In this document: positions 6,535-14,143 of the stretch, piece by piece
How positions within the stretch are numbered: position 1 is the stretch's first letter
Layout of the letters: each line of letters opens with the position of its first letter
Assembly (NCBI GenBank): GCA_934247875.1
Contig: CAKQJZ010000030.1
Span: 1-22,347, forward strand
Source of the DNA: an uncultured Spirochaetales bacterium
GTDB lineage: Bacteria; Spirochaetota; Spirochaetia; Sphaerochaetales; Sphaerochaetaceae
DNA: 22,347 bases
Direction: 5' to 3'
Program-made: the position numbers and the translations under genes
The notes under the pieces: model-generated
The model's input: only the letters and a program-made list of their open reading frames with translations
What the model was told of the DNA's origin: nothing
Database searches by the model: none

Positions 6535-6951
6535 ATGGAAAGAAATCTGACAGTAGAGAAAAGAGAAGCAATAGAAAAAGGCGAGATAGCTCTAAGAGCG
6601 CTGGAAGACGTAAGGCGCGAGCTCTCAGGTGCTACAGCCTGGTCATATCTAGACCTCTTTGGCTGCGGCAACCTTTCTGGGCTCTTGAAGCACATGAAGC
6701 TCAATAAAGCATCTATGCTCCTTGAAAGAGCAAAAGACGCAATCATCGTCTTCAAGCGTGAGCTGAATGATGTTGCATTAATCGATGACAGCTACGACAT
6801 CGATATAAGCAACCTCTTAACATTCTTTGATTTCTTCACAGACGGAATCATTGCAGATTACCTTGTTCACAGGAAAATCAATGAAGCAGTCAGAAATACA
6901 GAGAATGCAATCTATGAGATCAAGAGCATCTTAGTGCGTTTAAGCTCTTGA
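6535..6951 (+). CDS. Small helical protein of unknown function
   Basis: This protein is about 138 aa from ATG 6535; the frame is open from 6517, inside the TetR gene. It is largely helical and charged with one conserved-looking glycine-rich segment, YLDLFGCGNLSGLLKHMKLN (residues about 39-58). This resembles a widespread small hypothetical protein family of anaerobes in which similar FGGG..SGL.KH.K motifs recur; I cannot name it. No signal peptide or transmembrane segment is evident. A TATAAT (6523-6528) lies 6 nt before ATG 6535 and there is no Shine-Dalgarno site, so it could have its own leaderless transcript as well as readthrough from the TetR gene. Its 3' end overlaps the convergent serine hydrolase gene by 12 bp. 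Confidence 0.75.
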   Translation: MERNLTVEKREAIEKGEIALRALEDVRRELSGATAWSYLDLFGCGNLSGLLKHMKLNKASMLLERAKDAIIVFKRELNDVALIDDSYDIDISNLLTFFDFFTDGIIADYLVHRKINEAVRNTENAIYEIKSILVRLSS

Positions 6952-8370
6952 GCTTGCAACTCCATTCATTGGCCTGATTGAAAGCTCTCCGCACTCTTTG
7001 ATATATACTGTCAATCTTCCTGCGTTGAATGAAAGCTGGATTTCAATTGAGCCTAGCTCTTCTCCTACGTAGCATGCGCGGATAGCTAAGCATCTCTCGC
7101 TTTGCCAAGCAGCAGATGAGTACATAGGAACACTTCCTTCAAGGTACCCAGTAGCCAAAATATTATGCCCTAGTCCAAATGGAATCTTATACTCTTCATT
7201 CTCAATCTTGAAAGCAAGGACACCTTCTCTCTCTTTGAAATCACACTTGAGAGAAGTCAGAGAAAGAGAGTTTGAATCAAATAAGAACTCTTTGCCGTCT
7301 ATTTCATAGACTGCGTTGCTGATAGCTTCTCCTTCGACTTTCTTAAGTTCTAGAGTCGAAATATACAGAGAGAGAGCATCATATGAAGCATTATCAGCTG
7401 GGAGCGGCTCAGAAGCAGAATCAACAATTCTCCAGATTTCATCAAACAGAATAGACTCAGCGCCTCCATTTCCCTGTGTATCTGCAGTAACTACAACAAT
7501 CATGTCTTTCTCTGGTATTGCGAGAATCAGCTGAGAGCCCATTCCATAGAACATATATCCATGAGAGTTCATCCAGATCTGATAGCCATAACCAGAAGAT
7601 GTATCAATAAGGCCACCACGAGAGCCGATTGCAGTATCTATTCTCTTTGTTGTTGCAGCTTTTAGATATGCACTATCGCTATGCATTACTTTATCAAGTA
7701 CAGCCAGCATATCTTTGCTCTTTGCCAACAAGCCGCTGCCGCCTGCGCTAGCGCCGCCTGGTGCTTTCAGTACATATGCTTCTTTGCTGAATGGAACATC
7801 TTTCAAGAATGTATCGCGGAGATATGAAAGAAGATCTTTTGAACTTAGACGCTCAACAAGAGACGCAAGTGTCTGAGTTGCGCTTGTGTCATATATGAAC
7901 ACTTCGCCTGGCTCATGATCTGCTTTTACTGTAAAGAATGATGATACCCAATCACGGTCAGAGAACTCTTTTATATAACTCCATGATTTAGCGCCTTCTT
8001 TGTACGCTGTGCGTCTATGAGGAGATGCCATCATAAGCATATTCTTTATTGTGCAGCGTCTGAGCTCAGGAGAAAGAGATGGAGTATCATACTCAGGGAA
8101 ATACTTTATGATTGGATCCTCAATTGAAAGCTTTCCTTCTCCTTCTAGCTCTCCGATTGCAATTGAGACAAAGCTCTTAGTGCATGAGTACATTCTATGA
8201 AGCGTATTCTCATCAAATGGCTTCCAATAAGCATCAAGCGCTATCTTGCCATTACGTGAGATAGTAATGCTATGGATAGGAACAAGTGCATTATCCATCT
8301 TAGTTAGGAACTCTAACAAAGACTTAGATGAGAGCCCTATGCTCTCTGGTGTTACATATTCGTAATTCAT
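6940..8370 (-). CDS. Serine hydrolase of the beta-lactamase class C / esterase family
   Basis: This protein is about 476 aa from ATG 8370, which has AAAGG 7 nt upstream; the frame extends to 8397 but those residues (MWGLFKGII) lie in a hairpin and lack a ribosome site. The penicillin-binding-like fold is shown by SCTK (62-65, the SxxK nucleophile motif), YDT at 160-162 in the place of YxN, and a late glycine-rich YGMGSQLILAIPEKDMIVVV. No signal peptide is evident, so it is probably cytoplasmic. COG1680 members act as esterases, peptidases or amidases; resistance should not be assumed. A C-terminal domain of about 130 aa follows the catalytic region. It lies downstream of argS with a hairpin between. 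Confidence 0.87.
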   Translation of the reverse strand: MNYEYVTPESIGLSSKSLLEFLTKMDNALVPIHSITISRNGKIALDAYWKPFDENTLHRMYSCTKSFVSIAIGELEGEGKLSIEDPIIKYFPEYDTPSLSPELRRCTIKNMLMMASPHRRTAYKEGAKSWSYIKEFSDRDWVSSFFTVKADHEPGEVFIYDTSATQTLASLVERLSSKDLLSYLRDTFLKDVPFSKEAYVLKAPGGASAGGSGLLAKSKDMLAVLDKVMHSDSAYLKAATTKRIDTAIGSRGGLIDTSSGYGYQIWMNSHGYMFYGMGSQLILAIPEKDMIVVVTADTQGNGGAESILFDEIWRIVDSASEPLPADNASYDALSLYISTLELKKVEGEAISNAVYEIDGKEFLFDSNSLSLTSLKCDFKEREGVLAFKIENEEYKIPFGLGHNILATGYLEGSVPMYSSAAWQSERCLAIRACYVGEELGSIEIQLSFNAGRLTVYIKECGELSIRPMNGVASSRA

Positions 8371-8387
8371 TATAATACCTTTAAATA

Positions 8388-8408
8388 ATCCCCACATATT
8401 GTGGGGAT
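8388..8408 (-). terminator. Perfect hairpin between argS and the serine hydrolase gene
   Basis: ATCCCCACA and TGTGGGGAT are perfect 9-bp arms around a 3-nt loop, starting 4 nt after the argS stop. On the minus strand it is followed by TATTTAAAGG, a poor U-run, so it may be a weak terminator or an mRNA-stabilising 3' end of argS. It lies 17 nt before the hydrolase start and may tune its expression. Confidence 0.6.
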
Positions 8409-8412
8409 AGTC

Positions 8413-10206
8413 TTACATTGCCTCTAAGAAAGGAACACCAATTAAGGCAAATCCATTCTTAACAATTGTTCTAAGTGCTTTTATAAGCCTTACTCTGGCT
8501 TTTATAAGCTCTTTAGACTCAGCATCGAGGATTCTATTGTCATGATAGTAGTGGCTGAAAGTCTTAGCTGCATCATATAAGAATCCAGCAATTACAGATG
8601 GGTCAAAATCCAATGCTGCTTTAGCAGCAATGCTTGGGAACTCTGCAATCAGCTTTATAAGAGTCTTCTCATCTTCTCCAGAGAGGAGCTTGCCATCAAA
8701 TTCTGTATTCTCTAGAGAGTCTTTGATCTCTTCATATTTTCTTAGGATAGATGAGATTCTTGCGCCAGTGTACTGAAGGTAAGGGCCTGTGTTGCCATTG
8801 AAAGAAATAGACTCTTCAGGATTGAATACCATATCTTTAGTTGGCTGAACCTGAAGAAGATAGTAGTTAAGCGCGCCAAGTGCGATTGCCTTAGCTGTCT
8901 CATCTACGTCGCTTACAGCATCCTCTCTGCCCTTCTCGATAATCTCGGCTTTAGCAAGCTTAGATAGCTCAGCTAAGAGATCATCTGCATCTACAACAGT
9001 ACCTTCTCGTGATTTCATCTTGCCGTTTGGAAGATTTACCATGCCATATGAGAGGTGATGAAGCTCATCAGCCCACTTATAGCCAAGCTTAGAGAGAATA
9101 TAGAAAAGGACTTTGAAGTGATATTGCTGCTCAGAAGCTACAACATAAGTAAGGCTATCAAATGGCCAGTCTTCATGGCGCTTAACAGCAGTGCCAATAT
9201 CCTGTGTCATATAAAGCGTAGTTCCATCACGGCGCAGCAGTACTTTCTTATCGAGCTTGATAGGAGCGAGATCAATCTGAACAGATCCATCTTCCTCTCT
9301 CTGGAATATGCCCATTTCAAGGCCTTTCATGACCTCTTCTCTGCCGAATTTGTAAGTATCTGACTCGTAGTAATACTTATCAAATGAGATACCCATATTC
9401 TTATAGCTCTCAGCAAGGCCATCAAGAGTCCACTTATTCATAAGAGCCCAGAGCTCTCTGACTTCTTTATCTCCATCTTCCCATCTCTTCAGCATCTTCT
9501 GTGCTTCGCTATCTGGATCGACAAAGGAAGGATCATTGACTATCTCAGGATTCTTTGCCTTCTGTTCTTCAACTTCTTTCTCCCAAGTTGCAAATCTTAC
9601 ATAATAGCGACCAACAAAGTGGTCTCCCTTCTCTCCTGTAGAGAGAGGAGTCTCACCGTGTCCAAACATCTTATAAGCAAGCATGCTCTTGCAGATATGG
9701 ACACCTCTGTTATTGATCAGGTTTACTTTCATTACTTCAGCATTCTGGCTCTTGAGAAGCTCAGATACAGACTGGCCAAGGCTGTCGTTTCTCATATGGC
9801 CAAGATGAAGCGGCTTATTTGTATTAGGGCATGAGAACTCAACCATCATCCTCTTGCCTTTCATTGTATCGCTCTTGCCATAGTCATCGCCCTTTGATTC
9901 AACTTCATCAAATAAGCTTGACGAAAGTGATGAGAGATCGAATGTGATGTTGATATATGGACCAGCTGTTGAGATGATTCCAGATGGATGGTCTTTCTCT
10001 TCAAGACGCTTAGCAACCTCAGACGCTATAAGCGCAGGAGCCTTCTTCGCACTCTTTGAATATACAAACATTGGGAAAGCAGCGTCTCCCATATCAGCTT
10101 TAGGTGGAACACCAATTGTGAGACTCTGGATATCATCAGAGCCTAGATATTCTTTAAGTTCTTTTTCAATAGCCTCTTTCCAGGCATTCTTAAGAGTATT
10201 CAGCAT
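8413..10206 (-). CDS. argS: Arginyl-tRNA synthetase
   Basis: This class I aminoacyl-tRNA synthetase of about 597 aa contains the HIGH motif as HLGH within SCPNTNKPLHLGHMRN (about residue 134 from the chosen start), the KMSKS-like NGKMKSREGTVVDADDLL, and the ArgRS C-terminal anticodon-binding DALR domain (GPYLQYTGARISSILRKYEE then HYYHDNRILD). The frame opens at ATG 10221, but GAGG precedes ATG 10206 by 5 nt, so the shorter form (MLNTLKNAWK) is preferred. It charges tRNA-Arg. A TATAAT lies just upstream (10220-10225 on the minus strand), so it may have its own promoter as well as readthrough from birA. Confidence 0.96.
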   Translation of the reverse strand: MLNTLKNAWKEAIEKELKEYLGSDDIQSLTIGVPPKADMGDAAFPMFVYSKSAKKAPALIASEVAKRLEEKDHPSGIISTAGPYINITFDLSSLSSSLFDEVESKGDDYGKSDTMKGKRMMVEFSCPNTNKPLHLGHMRNDSLGQSVSELLKSQNAEVMKVNLINNRGVHICKSMLAYKMFGHGETPLSTGEKGDHFVGRYYVRFATWEKEVEEQKAKNPEIVNDPSFVDPDSEAQKMLKRWEDGDKEVRELWALMNKWTLDGLAESYKNMGISFDKYYYESDTYKFGREEVMKGLEMGIFQREEDGSVQIDLAPIKLDKKVLLRRDGTTLYMTQDIGTAVKRHEDWPFDSLTYVVASEQQYHFKVLFYILSKLGYKWADELHHLSYGMVNLPNGKMKSREGTVVDADDLLAELSKLAKAEIIEKGREDAVSDVDETAKAIALGALNYYLLQVQPTKDMVFNPEESISFNGNTGPYLQYTGARISSILRKYEEIKDSLENTEFDGKLLSGEDEKTLIKLIAEFPSIAAKAALDFDPSVIAGFLYDAAKTFSHYYHDNRILDAESKELIKARVRLIKALRTIVKNGFALIGVPFLEAM

Positions 10207-10251
10207 TATTACCTCAGACATTATATATTATTAGAAATATTGACTATTTAG

Positions 10252-11196
10252 CTATAGCTTAAGCGAAACTTCTCCAGAAGAAAGTGCTTCTTCTTCCCCT
10301 GTGAGGTACCTTACAACAAGGTGACCTTTATCATCAATACTGAGAGCAGTAGCCTCTCTCTTTGTTCCGCCCTTTAAGACATATAAGCTTCTGCCAAGTA
10401 TGAAGCAGCGCGCTCTATATTCATCCAAGTAGCTTTTGCCTTGTATATCGATAACTGAATGAACGCACTTAGCTATCATTTCTGCTCTTGTTATCGGCGC
10501 ATCTCCATCTGGATAAAGCGATGTGACAATAGAAAGAAGATCTTCAGGAAAAGCAGAAAGAGGAGTCTCATAGTTGATTCCGATTCCGATGATAGCTTTA
10601 TCTAGCCCACCTTCTTCCAAGTTCACTATGCCCTCTGTAAGAATACCAGTGCACTTCTTTCCATTATAATAAAGGTCATTGACCCACTTGATCTTGATAT
10701 CTTTACCTGTGACTTCTTCAATTGTCTTAGCTGTGGCAAGAGACGCAGAAGTAGTCAAAAGATCGACATCAGGGACATCTCGGCCAGATAAGCATATCGA
10801 GAAATACAGTCCGCCTTTTGGAGACGAGAACGATCTAGAGAGACGACCTTTGCCACCGCTTTGCTTCTCTGCAACAACTACAAACGGCGTTTCAGCTCCA
10901 CTGATTGCGATTTCTTTGGCTCTGTTATTTGTTGAGTCTGTTTCTTTATAGAAATAAATGCCAACACCAAATGGAATGAAATGTCTTAATGTAGTCTCAG
11001 ATAGAACATCTAAGCTGTTGATTCTATATCCAAGACGCTTAGAAGACTCAATATCATAATCATCACTGGTTAAGCTCTGAACAGCTTTGCAAATACTCAT
11101 TCGGCTAACATTGAATTCCTTAGCCATTCTCTCGCCGCTAACATAATCTCCACCAGCTTCCAGCAAGAAGCGCAGTACATCACTTTTAAGACTCAT
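10252..11196 (-). CDS. birA: Bifunctional biotin-protein ligase / biotin operon repressor
   Basis: This 314-aa protein (from ATG 11196) has an N-terminal winged helix-turn-helix (SGERMAKEFNVSRMSICKAVQ) and a catalytic domain with the biotinyl-AMP loop GGKGRLSRSF (about 114-123) and KWVNDLYYNGKKCTGILTEG (about 170-189), then the C-terminal SH3-like cap. It activates biotin with ATP and transfers it to carboxylase carrier proteins. The HTH makes it the class II, DNA-binding type. A longer start at 11220 exists but would reach into the putative operator. Repeats of GTAAACAGA near its promoter and a GTAAAC before bioY suggest that it represses itself and bioY. Confidence 0.94.
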   Translation of the reverse strand: MSLKSDVLRFLLEAGGDYVSGERMAKEFNVSRMSICKAVQSLTSDDYDIESSKRLGYRINSLDVLSETTLRHFIPFGVGIYFYKETDSTNNRAKEIAISGAETPFVVVAEKQSGGKGRLSRSFSSPKGGLYFSICLSGRDVPDVDLLTTSASLATAKTIEEVTGKDIKIKWVNDLYYNGKKCTGILTEGIVNLEEGGLDKAIIGIGINYETPLSAFPEDLLSIVTSLYPDGDAPITRAEMIAKCVHSVIDIQGKSYLDEYRARCFILGRSLYVLKGGTKREATALSIDDKGHLVVRYLTGEEEALSSGEVSLKL

Positions 11197-11205
11197 ACCA
11201 AAATA

Positions 11206-11260
11206 GTAAACAGATATCAAAGAAAGGTAAACAGAGATTATATATAATTAGTGCACTAAT
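11206..11260 (-). promoter_or_regulatory. birA promoter with operator-like repeats
   Basis: A consensus TATAAT (minus strand, 11242-11237) is flanked by two GTAAACAGA direct repeats (plus-strand 11206-11214 and 11227-11235, 21 bp apart) at the expected transcription start. Upstream in the -10/-35 spacer lies a perfect 14-bp palindrome ATTAGTGCACTAAT (11247-11260). No good -35 is visible. GTAAAC resembles half of the known BirA sites (TTGTAAAC...GTTTACAA), but here the halves are direct repeats. Confidence 0.5.
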
Positions 11261-11404
11261 ATGTATATTTAATTAATTTAAAAGGAATTAAGTTCAAACG
11301 ACATATATTATCGGCATCAGTTGATCTATCATCTTAAAAACTGAATTATTAAATCATTATTAATATTTATTATTCCTAATTAAGAATTAAATCTTAACAA
11401 TAAT

Positions 11405-11452
11405 TAAAACAACACAGAATACTCTTCACCTTTTTTCAGATGAAGAGCATTC
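11405..11452 (-). terminator. Terminator of the flavoenzyme operon
   Basis: Arms 11417-11428 and 11441-11452 form a 12-bp inverted repeat with one mismatch (GAATgCTCTTCA with TGAAGAGtATTC on the minus strand) and a 12-nt loop. A U-rich run TGTGTTGTTTTAA follows. It begins 2 nt after the stop of the FAD protein gene. Confidence 0.78.
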
Positions 11453-11454
11453 TT

Positions 11455-13368
11455 TTAATAGATGTTCTTGTTTTCTCTATACTCTCTCCAGACATTCTCA
11501 AAAACGTCATCAAGTGGAGGAATAGGATTAGGTTTACGATATGAGAAGCTTACTTTATCACCAGCAAGCTGCACTTCCTGTATTTCTGGCTCATCTTCTG
11601 TCTCAAGAGTATATGAGAAGCGAGAATCAAGATGAGATGGATGAATCATTCCATTCTTATCGCTGTATAGCGCAGAGCCCCTGCTCTTACCGCCTTTATC
11701 GATATAATCAAGCATGCTAGAGAGATATACTCTTTGAGTTATAAGCGCATTTCTAAGCTGGAAATAAAGCCAGATTCTCCCTTTGCTTTTTATTTTTATC
11801 TTATCAAAAGATGCTAATAATTCTTCAACATATGAAAGCGTCTTCAGAATACTCTCTTTATTGCGCAGAGCTGAAGCAGTAAGACTCATATTGCTCTTTA
11901 CAGTTTTATAGAGCTCTTCTGCATCAATAGATCCTTCTAAAGCATTATCCAAAAGCAATTGAATACTCTTTACATCGCTTTCGATATCATCAAGAGATGG
12001 AGAGAAAGAAGGACTCTGATGAGCGCTGATCCACATAGCAGCCCTTCTGCTGCCACACTGCCCAGCATTCAAAGCAGAACCACCTGGACGATATACACCA
12101 TGCGAAGCTGCACATTCGCCAACAGGGAATAGGCCGCTGATATTTGACTGCCACCATGAATTGATTGAGAGTCCACCATTGTTATGCTGTGCGCATAGTC
12201 CAATCTCTAAGTACTCTTTCTCTAGATCTACACCTTTATCGAGATAGAAATCATAAGCAGGAAGATTCAGAGTCTTAAGTCTATCTATTGGTCTGTCGCC
12301 TGTAGCATTTGATGAATAGAGATACTCTCTTGTCTCAGCACCAAGTGCGTCCCAGCAAATAGGTTCATTATCTGGATTATGGATGAAATCGAGATAAACA
12401 CGTCTGCCTTTCTCACTTTCCAATAGACAGAGAATATCGACTATTGATGAGCCTGTTTCGAGTTTTCTTACATCAAATGGCCATTGATAGCCTTTCAAGA
12501 ATATTCGGTCAAGCAGCTCTGGACGAGAATAGACATACGAAGAGAGAAACTCATGCTCTTCCCCATTTTCATCAATAGAGACAAAACGTGGCAGAACTTG
12601 CATATAAGAGCCAGAGACATTCCATCTTGGCTTCAAGGATGCAAGGCCATATTGCCATTCTGTGAGGTTCTTTCCTTTAGCGCCAGCTTCAAAAGCAATG
12701 CCAGATGCACCGAATTGGCTCATTGGGTATACGCTCTTTTCATATATTCCTGCAGGTCCACCTGTTGCAAGAACTAAGTTATTGCATAGCACAGCAAAAG
12801 GCTCTGCGCTCTTTCTATCAATGAAGATTGCACCTTTTACTTCGTCATTTCTCGTGATTATCTTTACAAGCTGGCTATTATCTACAATCTCTACGCCTAG
12901 TGATTTAGCTTCTTTTTCCAGATACTCTGTCATGAAACGAGAAGTATAAGGGCCTGCAGAAGTTGCACGACGATGAGGATCATGATCAGTCTTATAGCCT
13001 ATGTATTCTCCATATCGATTGGTTGGGAAAGGAACTCCTAAGTCTGAAAGACGCAAGAAAGAAGGAGAAGAGAGAGATGCCTCAACTAAAGCAATATCTC
13101 CATCAACACACTTTCCATTGTATAAATCGGATGCAAGATCTCTTATTGAGTCCGGATCATTTCCAGAGAGTGATAGCTTGTAGTAAGTCTGTTTATCTGA
13201 ACCAGTATTGCGGCTTGTTCCGCTCTTGATTCCTTCTGTTATCAAGACTACGTCCAAACCTTCTTTTTTCAATAAAGAAGCTGCATTGAATCCAGCTGCA
13301 CCACTGCCTATGACTATATTCTCATGAGCAAAAACAGGAGTATTATCTATATTTCCAATTCTTTTCAT
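11455..13368 (-). CDS. FAD-dependent oxidoreductase, fumarate reductase/aspartate oxidase-like
   Basis: This 637-aa flavoprotein belongs to the succinate dehydrogenase/fumarate reductase flavoprotein superfamily. It has an N-terminal FAD dinucleotide fold (VIGSGAAGFNAA, about 20-31), a second FAD-contact LATGGPAG (about 200-207), and the C-terminal signature HNNGGL (His about 395) followed by GLFPVGECAASHGVYRPGG with Arg about 427. These match the substrate-binding His and Arg of the family. No heme or Fe-S motif and no export signal is seen, so electrons presumably come from a partner. The ATG overlaps the TGA of the SDR gene (TGATG). It is last in the LacI-linked cluster. The substrate is unknown; reduction or oxidation of an alpha,beta-unsaturated acid or ketone is an inference. 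Confidence 0.85.
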   Translation of the reverse strand: MKRIGNIDNTPVFAHENIVIGSGAAGFNAASLLKKEGLDVVLITEGIKSGTSRNTGSDKQTYYKLSLSGNDPDSIRDLASDLYNGKCVDGDIALVEASLSSPSFLRLSDLGVPFPTNRYGEYIGYKTDHDPHRRATSAGPYTSRFMTEYLEKEAKSLGVEIVDNSQLVKIITRNDEVKGAIFIDRKSAEPFAVLCNNLVLATGGPAGIYEKSVYPMSQFGASGIAFEAGAKGKNLTEWQYGLASLKPRWNVSGSYMQVLPRFVSIDENGEEHEFLSSYVYSRPELLDRIFLKGYQWPFDVRKLETGSSIVDILCLLESEKGRRVYLDFIHNPDNEPICWDALGAETREYLYSSNATGDRPIDRLKTLNLPAYDFYLDKGVDLEKEYLEIGLCAQHNNGGLSINSWWQSNISGLFPVGECAASHGVYRPGGSALNAGQCGSRRAAMWISAHQSPSFSPSLDDIESDVKSIQLLLDNALEGSIDAEELYKTVKSNMSLTASALRNKESILKTLSYVEELLASFDKIKIKSKGRIWLYFQLRNALITQRVYLSSMLDYIDKGGKSRGSALYSDKNGMIHPSHLDSRFSYTLETEDEPEIQEVQLAGDKVSFSYRKPNPIPPLDDVFENVWREYRENKNIY

Positions 13369-14138
13369 CAAAGCCTCTTGATATGGAAACCACCATCAAC
13401 ATCGATATAGTTGCCAGTAGTAAATAAAAAGTGATCATCAGCGAAAGCAGATACAGCATTGGCAATGTCTTCTGGCTCGCCCCAGCGTGCAATCGGGAAT
13501 ACGCCATCTGCGATGAGCTTATCATACTTCGCTGTAACAACATTAGTCATATCTGTTGCTATGACGCCTGGTCTGATTTCATGAACAAGTATTCCTTCTT
13601 TAGCTAATCTATCTGCATAAAGCAGCGTAAGCATGCTCACACCTGCTTTTGAGACACAGTATTCACCTCTGGAAATAGAAGATACTTCAGCTGAGCATGA
13701 TGATATGTTGATAATCGTTCCACGCTTTTTGAATAACTGCTCTTGGGCTATCATGGCCTTAGCAACCTTCTGAGTAAGGAACATATTGCCTTTAGTATTG
13801 ATTGAGAGAACTCTATCAAAGCTCTCTTCGCTCATATCCAAAAGATCTGCGCGGTTTTTAGGAGCAACGCCTGCGTTATTGACTAAAACGTCAATACGCC
13901 CATAGCTTTTTAAAGTCTCCTCGACTATTTTCTCTCTATCAGCAGAAGATGAAATATCTGCTTGGATATAAATCCACTCAGACTTATCAGCTGTGAGAAT
14001 ATCAAGATTATCTTTATTTCTCTCTTTATCGCTAGTTGCTACAAGAGCAAGGCGAAACCCATCTAAACCCAATCTTCTTGCAATTGCAAATCCAATACCA
14101 CGACTAGCACCTGTTATCAAAGCAACTTTTTTATCCAT
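13368..14138 (-). CDS. Short-chain dehydrogenase/reductase (3-ketoacyl-ACP reductase-like)
   Basis: This classical SDR of 256 aa has the cofactor motif TGASRGIG (9-16), NNAG (87-90), and the catalytic Ser147, Tyr160 and Lys164 (EYCVSK), all present. The C-terminus (GNYIDVDGGFHIKRL) is typical. It should interconvert a hydroxyl and a carbonyl using NAD(P). It lies 5 nt after the OYE-type gene and its stop overlaps the FAD protein start, so the three are almost certainly cotranscribed and work on the same substrate. Many such SDRs are annotated FabG, but the setting here, with no fatty-acid genes, points to a catabolic dehydrogenase. AGAGGA lies 8 nt before the ATG. Confidence 0.9.
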   Translation of the reverse strand: MDKKVALITGASRGIGFAIARRLGLDGFRLALVATSDKERNKDNLDILTADKSEWIYIQADISSSADREKIVEETLKSYGRIDVLVNNAGVAPKNRADLLDMSEESFDRVLSINTKGNMFLTQKVAKAMIAQEQLFKKRGTIINISSCSAEVSSISRGEYCVSKAGVSMLTLLYADRLAKEGILVHEIRPGVIATDMTNVVTAKYDKLIADGVFPIARWGEPEDIANAVSAFADDHFLFTTGNYIDVDGGFHIKRL

Positions 14139-14143
14139 AAAGC

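Noticed and set aside
6942..6955. Palindrome AAGCTC-TT-GAGCTT at the convergent gene overlap
   Set aside because: Short arms and no T-run on either strand; considered as a bidirectional terminator but not supported.
11261..11404. AT-rich gap between birA and the flavoenzyme operon as an origin or small RNA
   Set aside because: Only TTAATTAA-like low-complexity sequence; no DnaA-box cluster, iterons or structured RNA could be seen.
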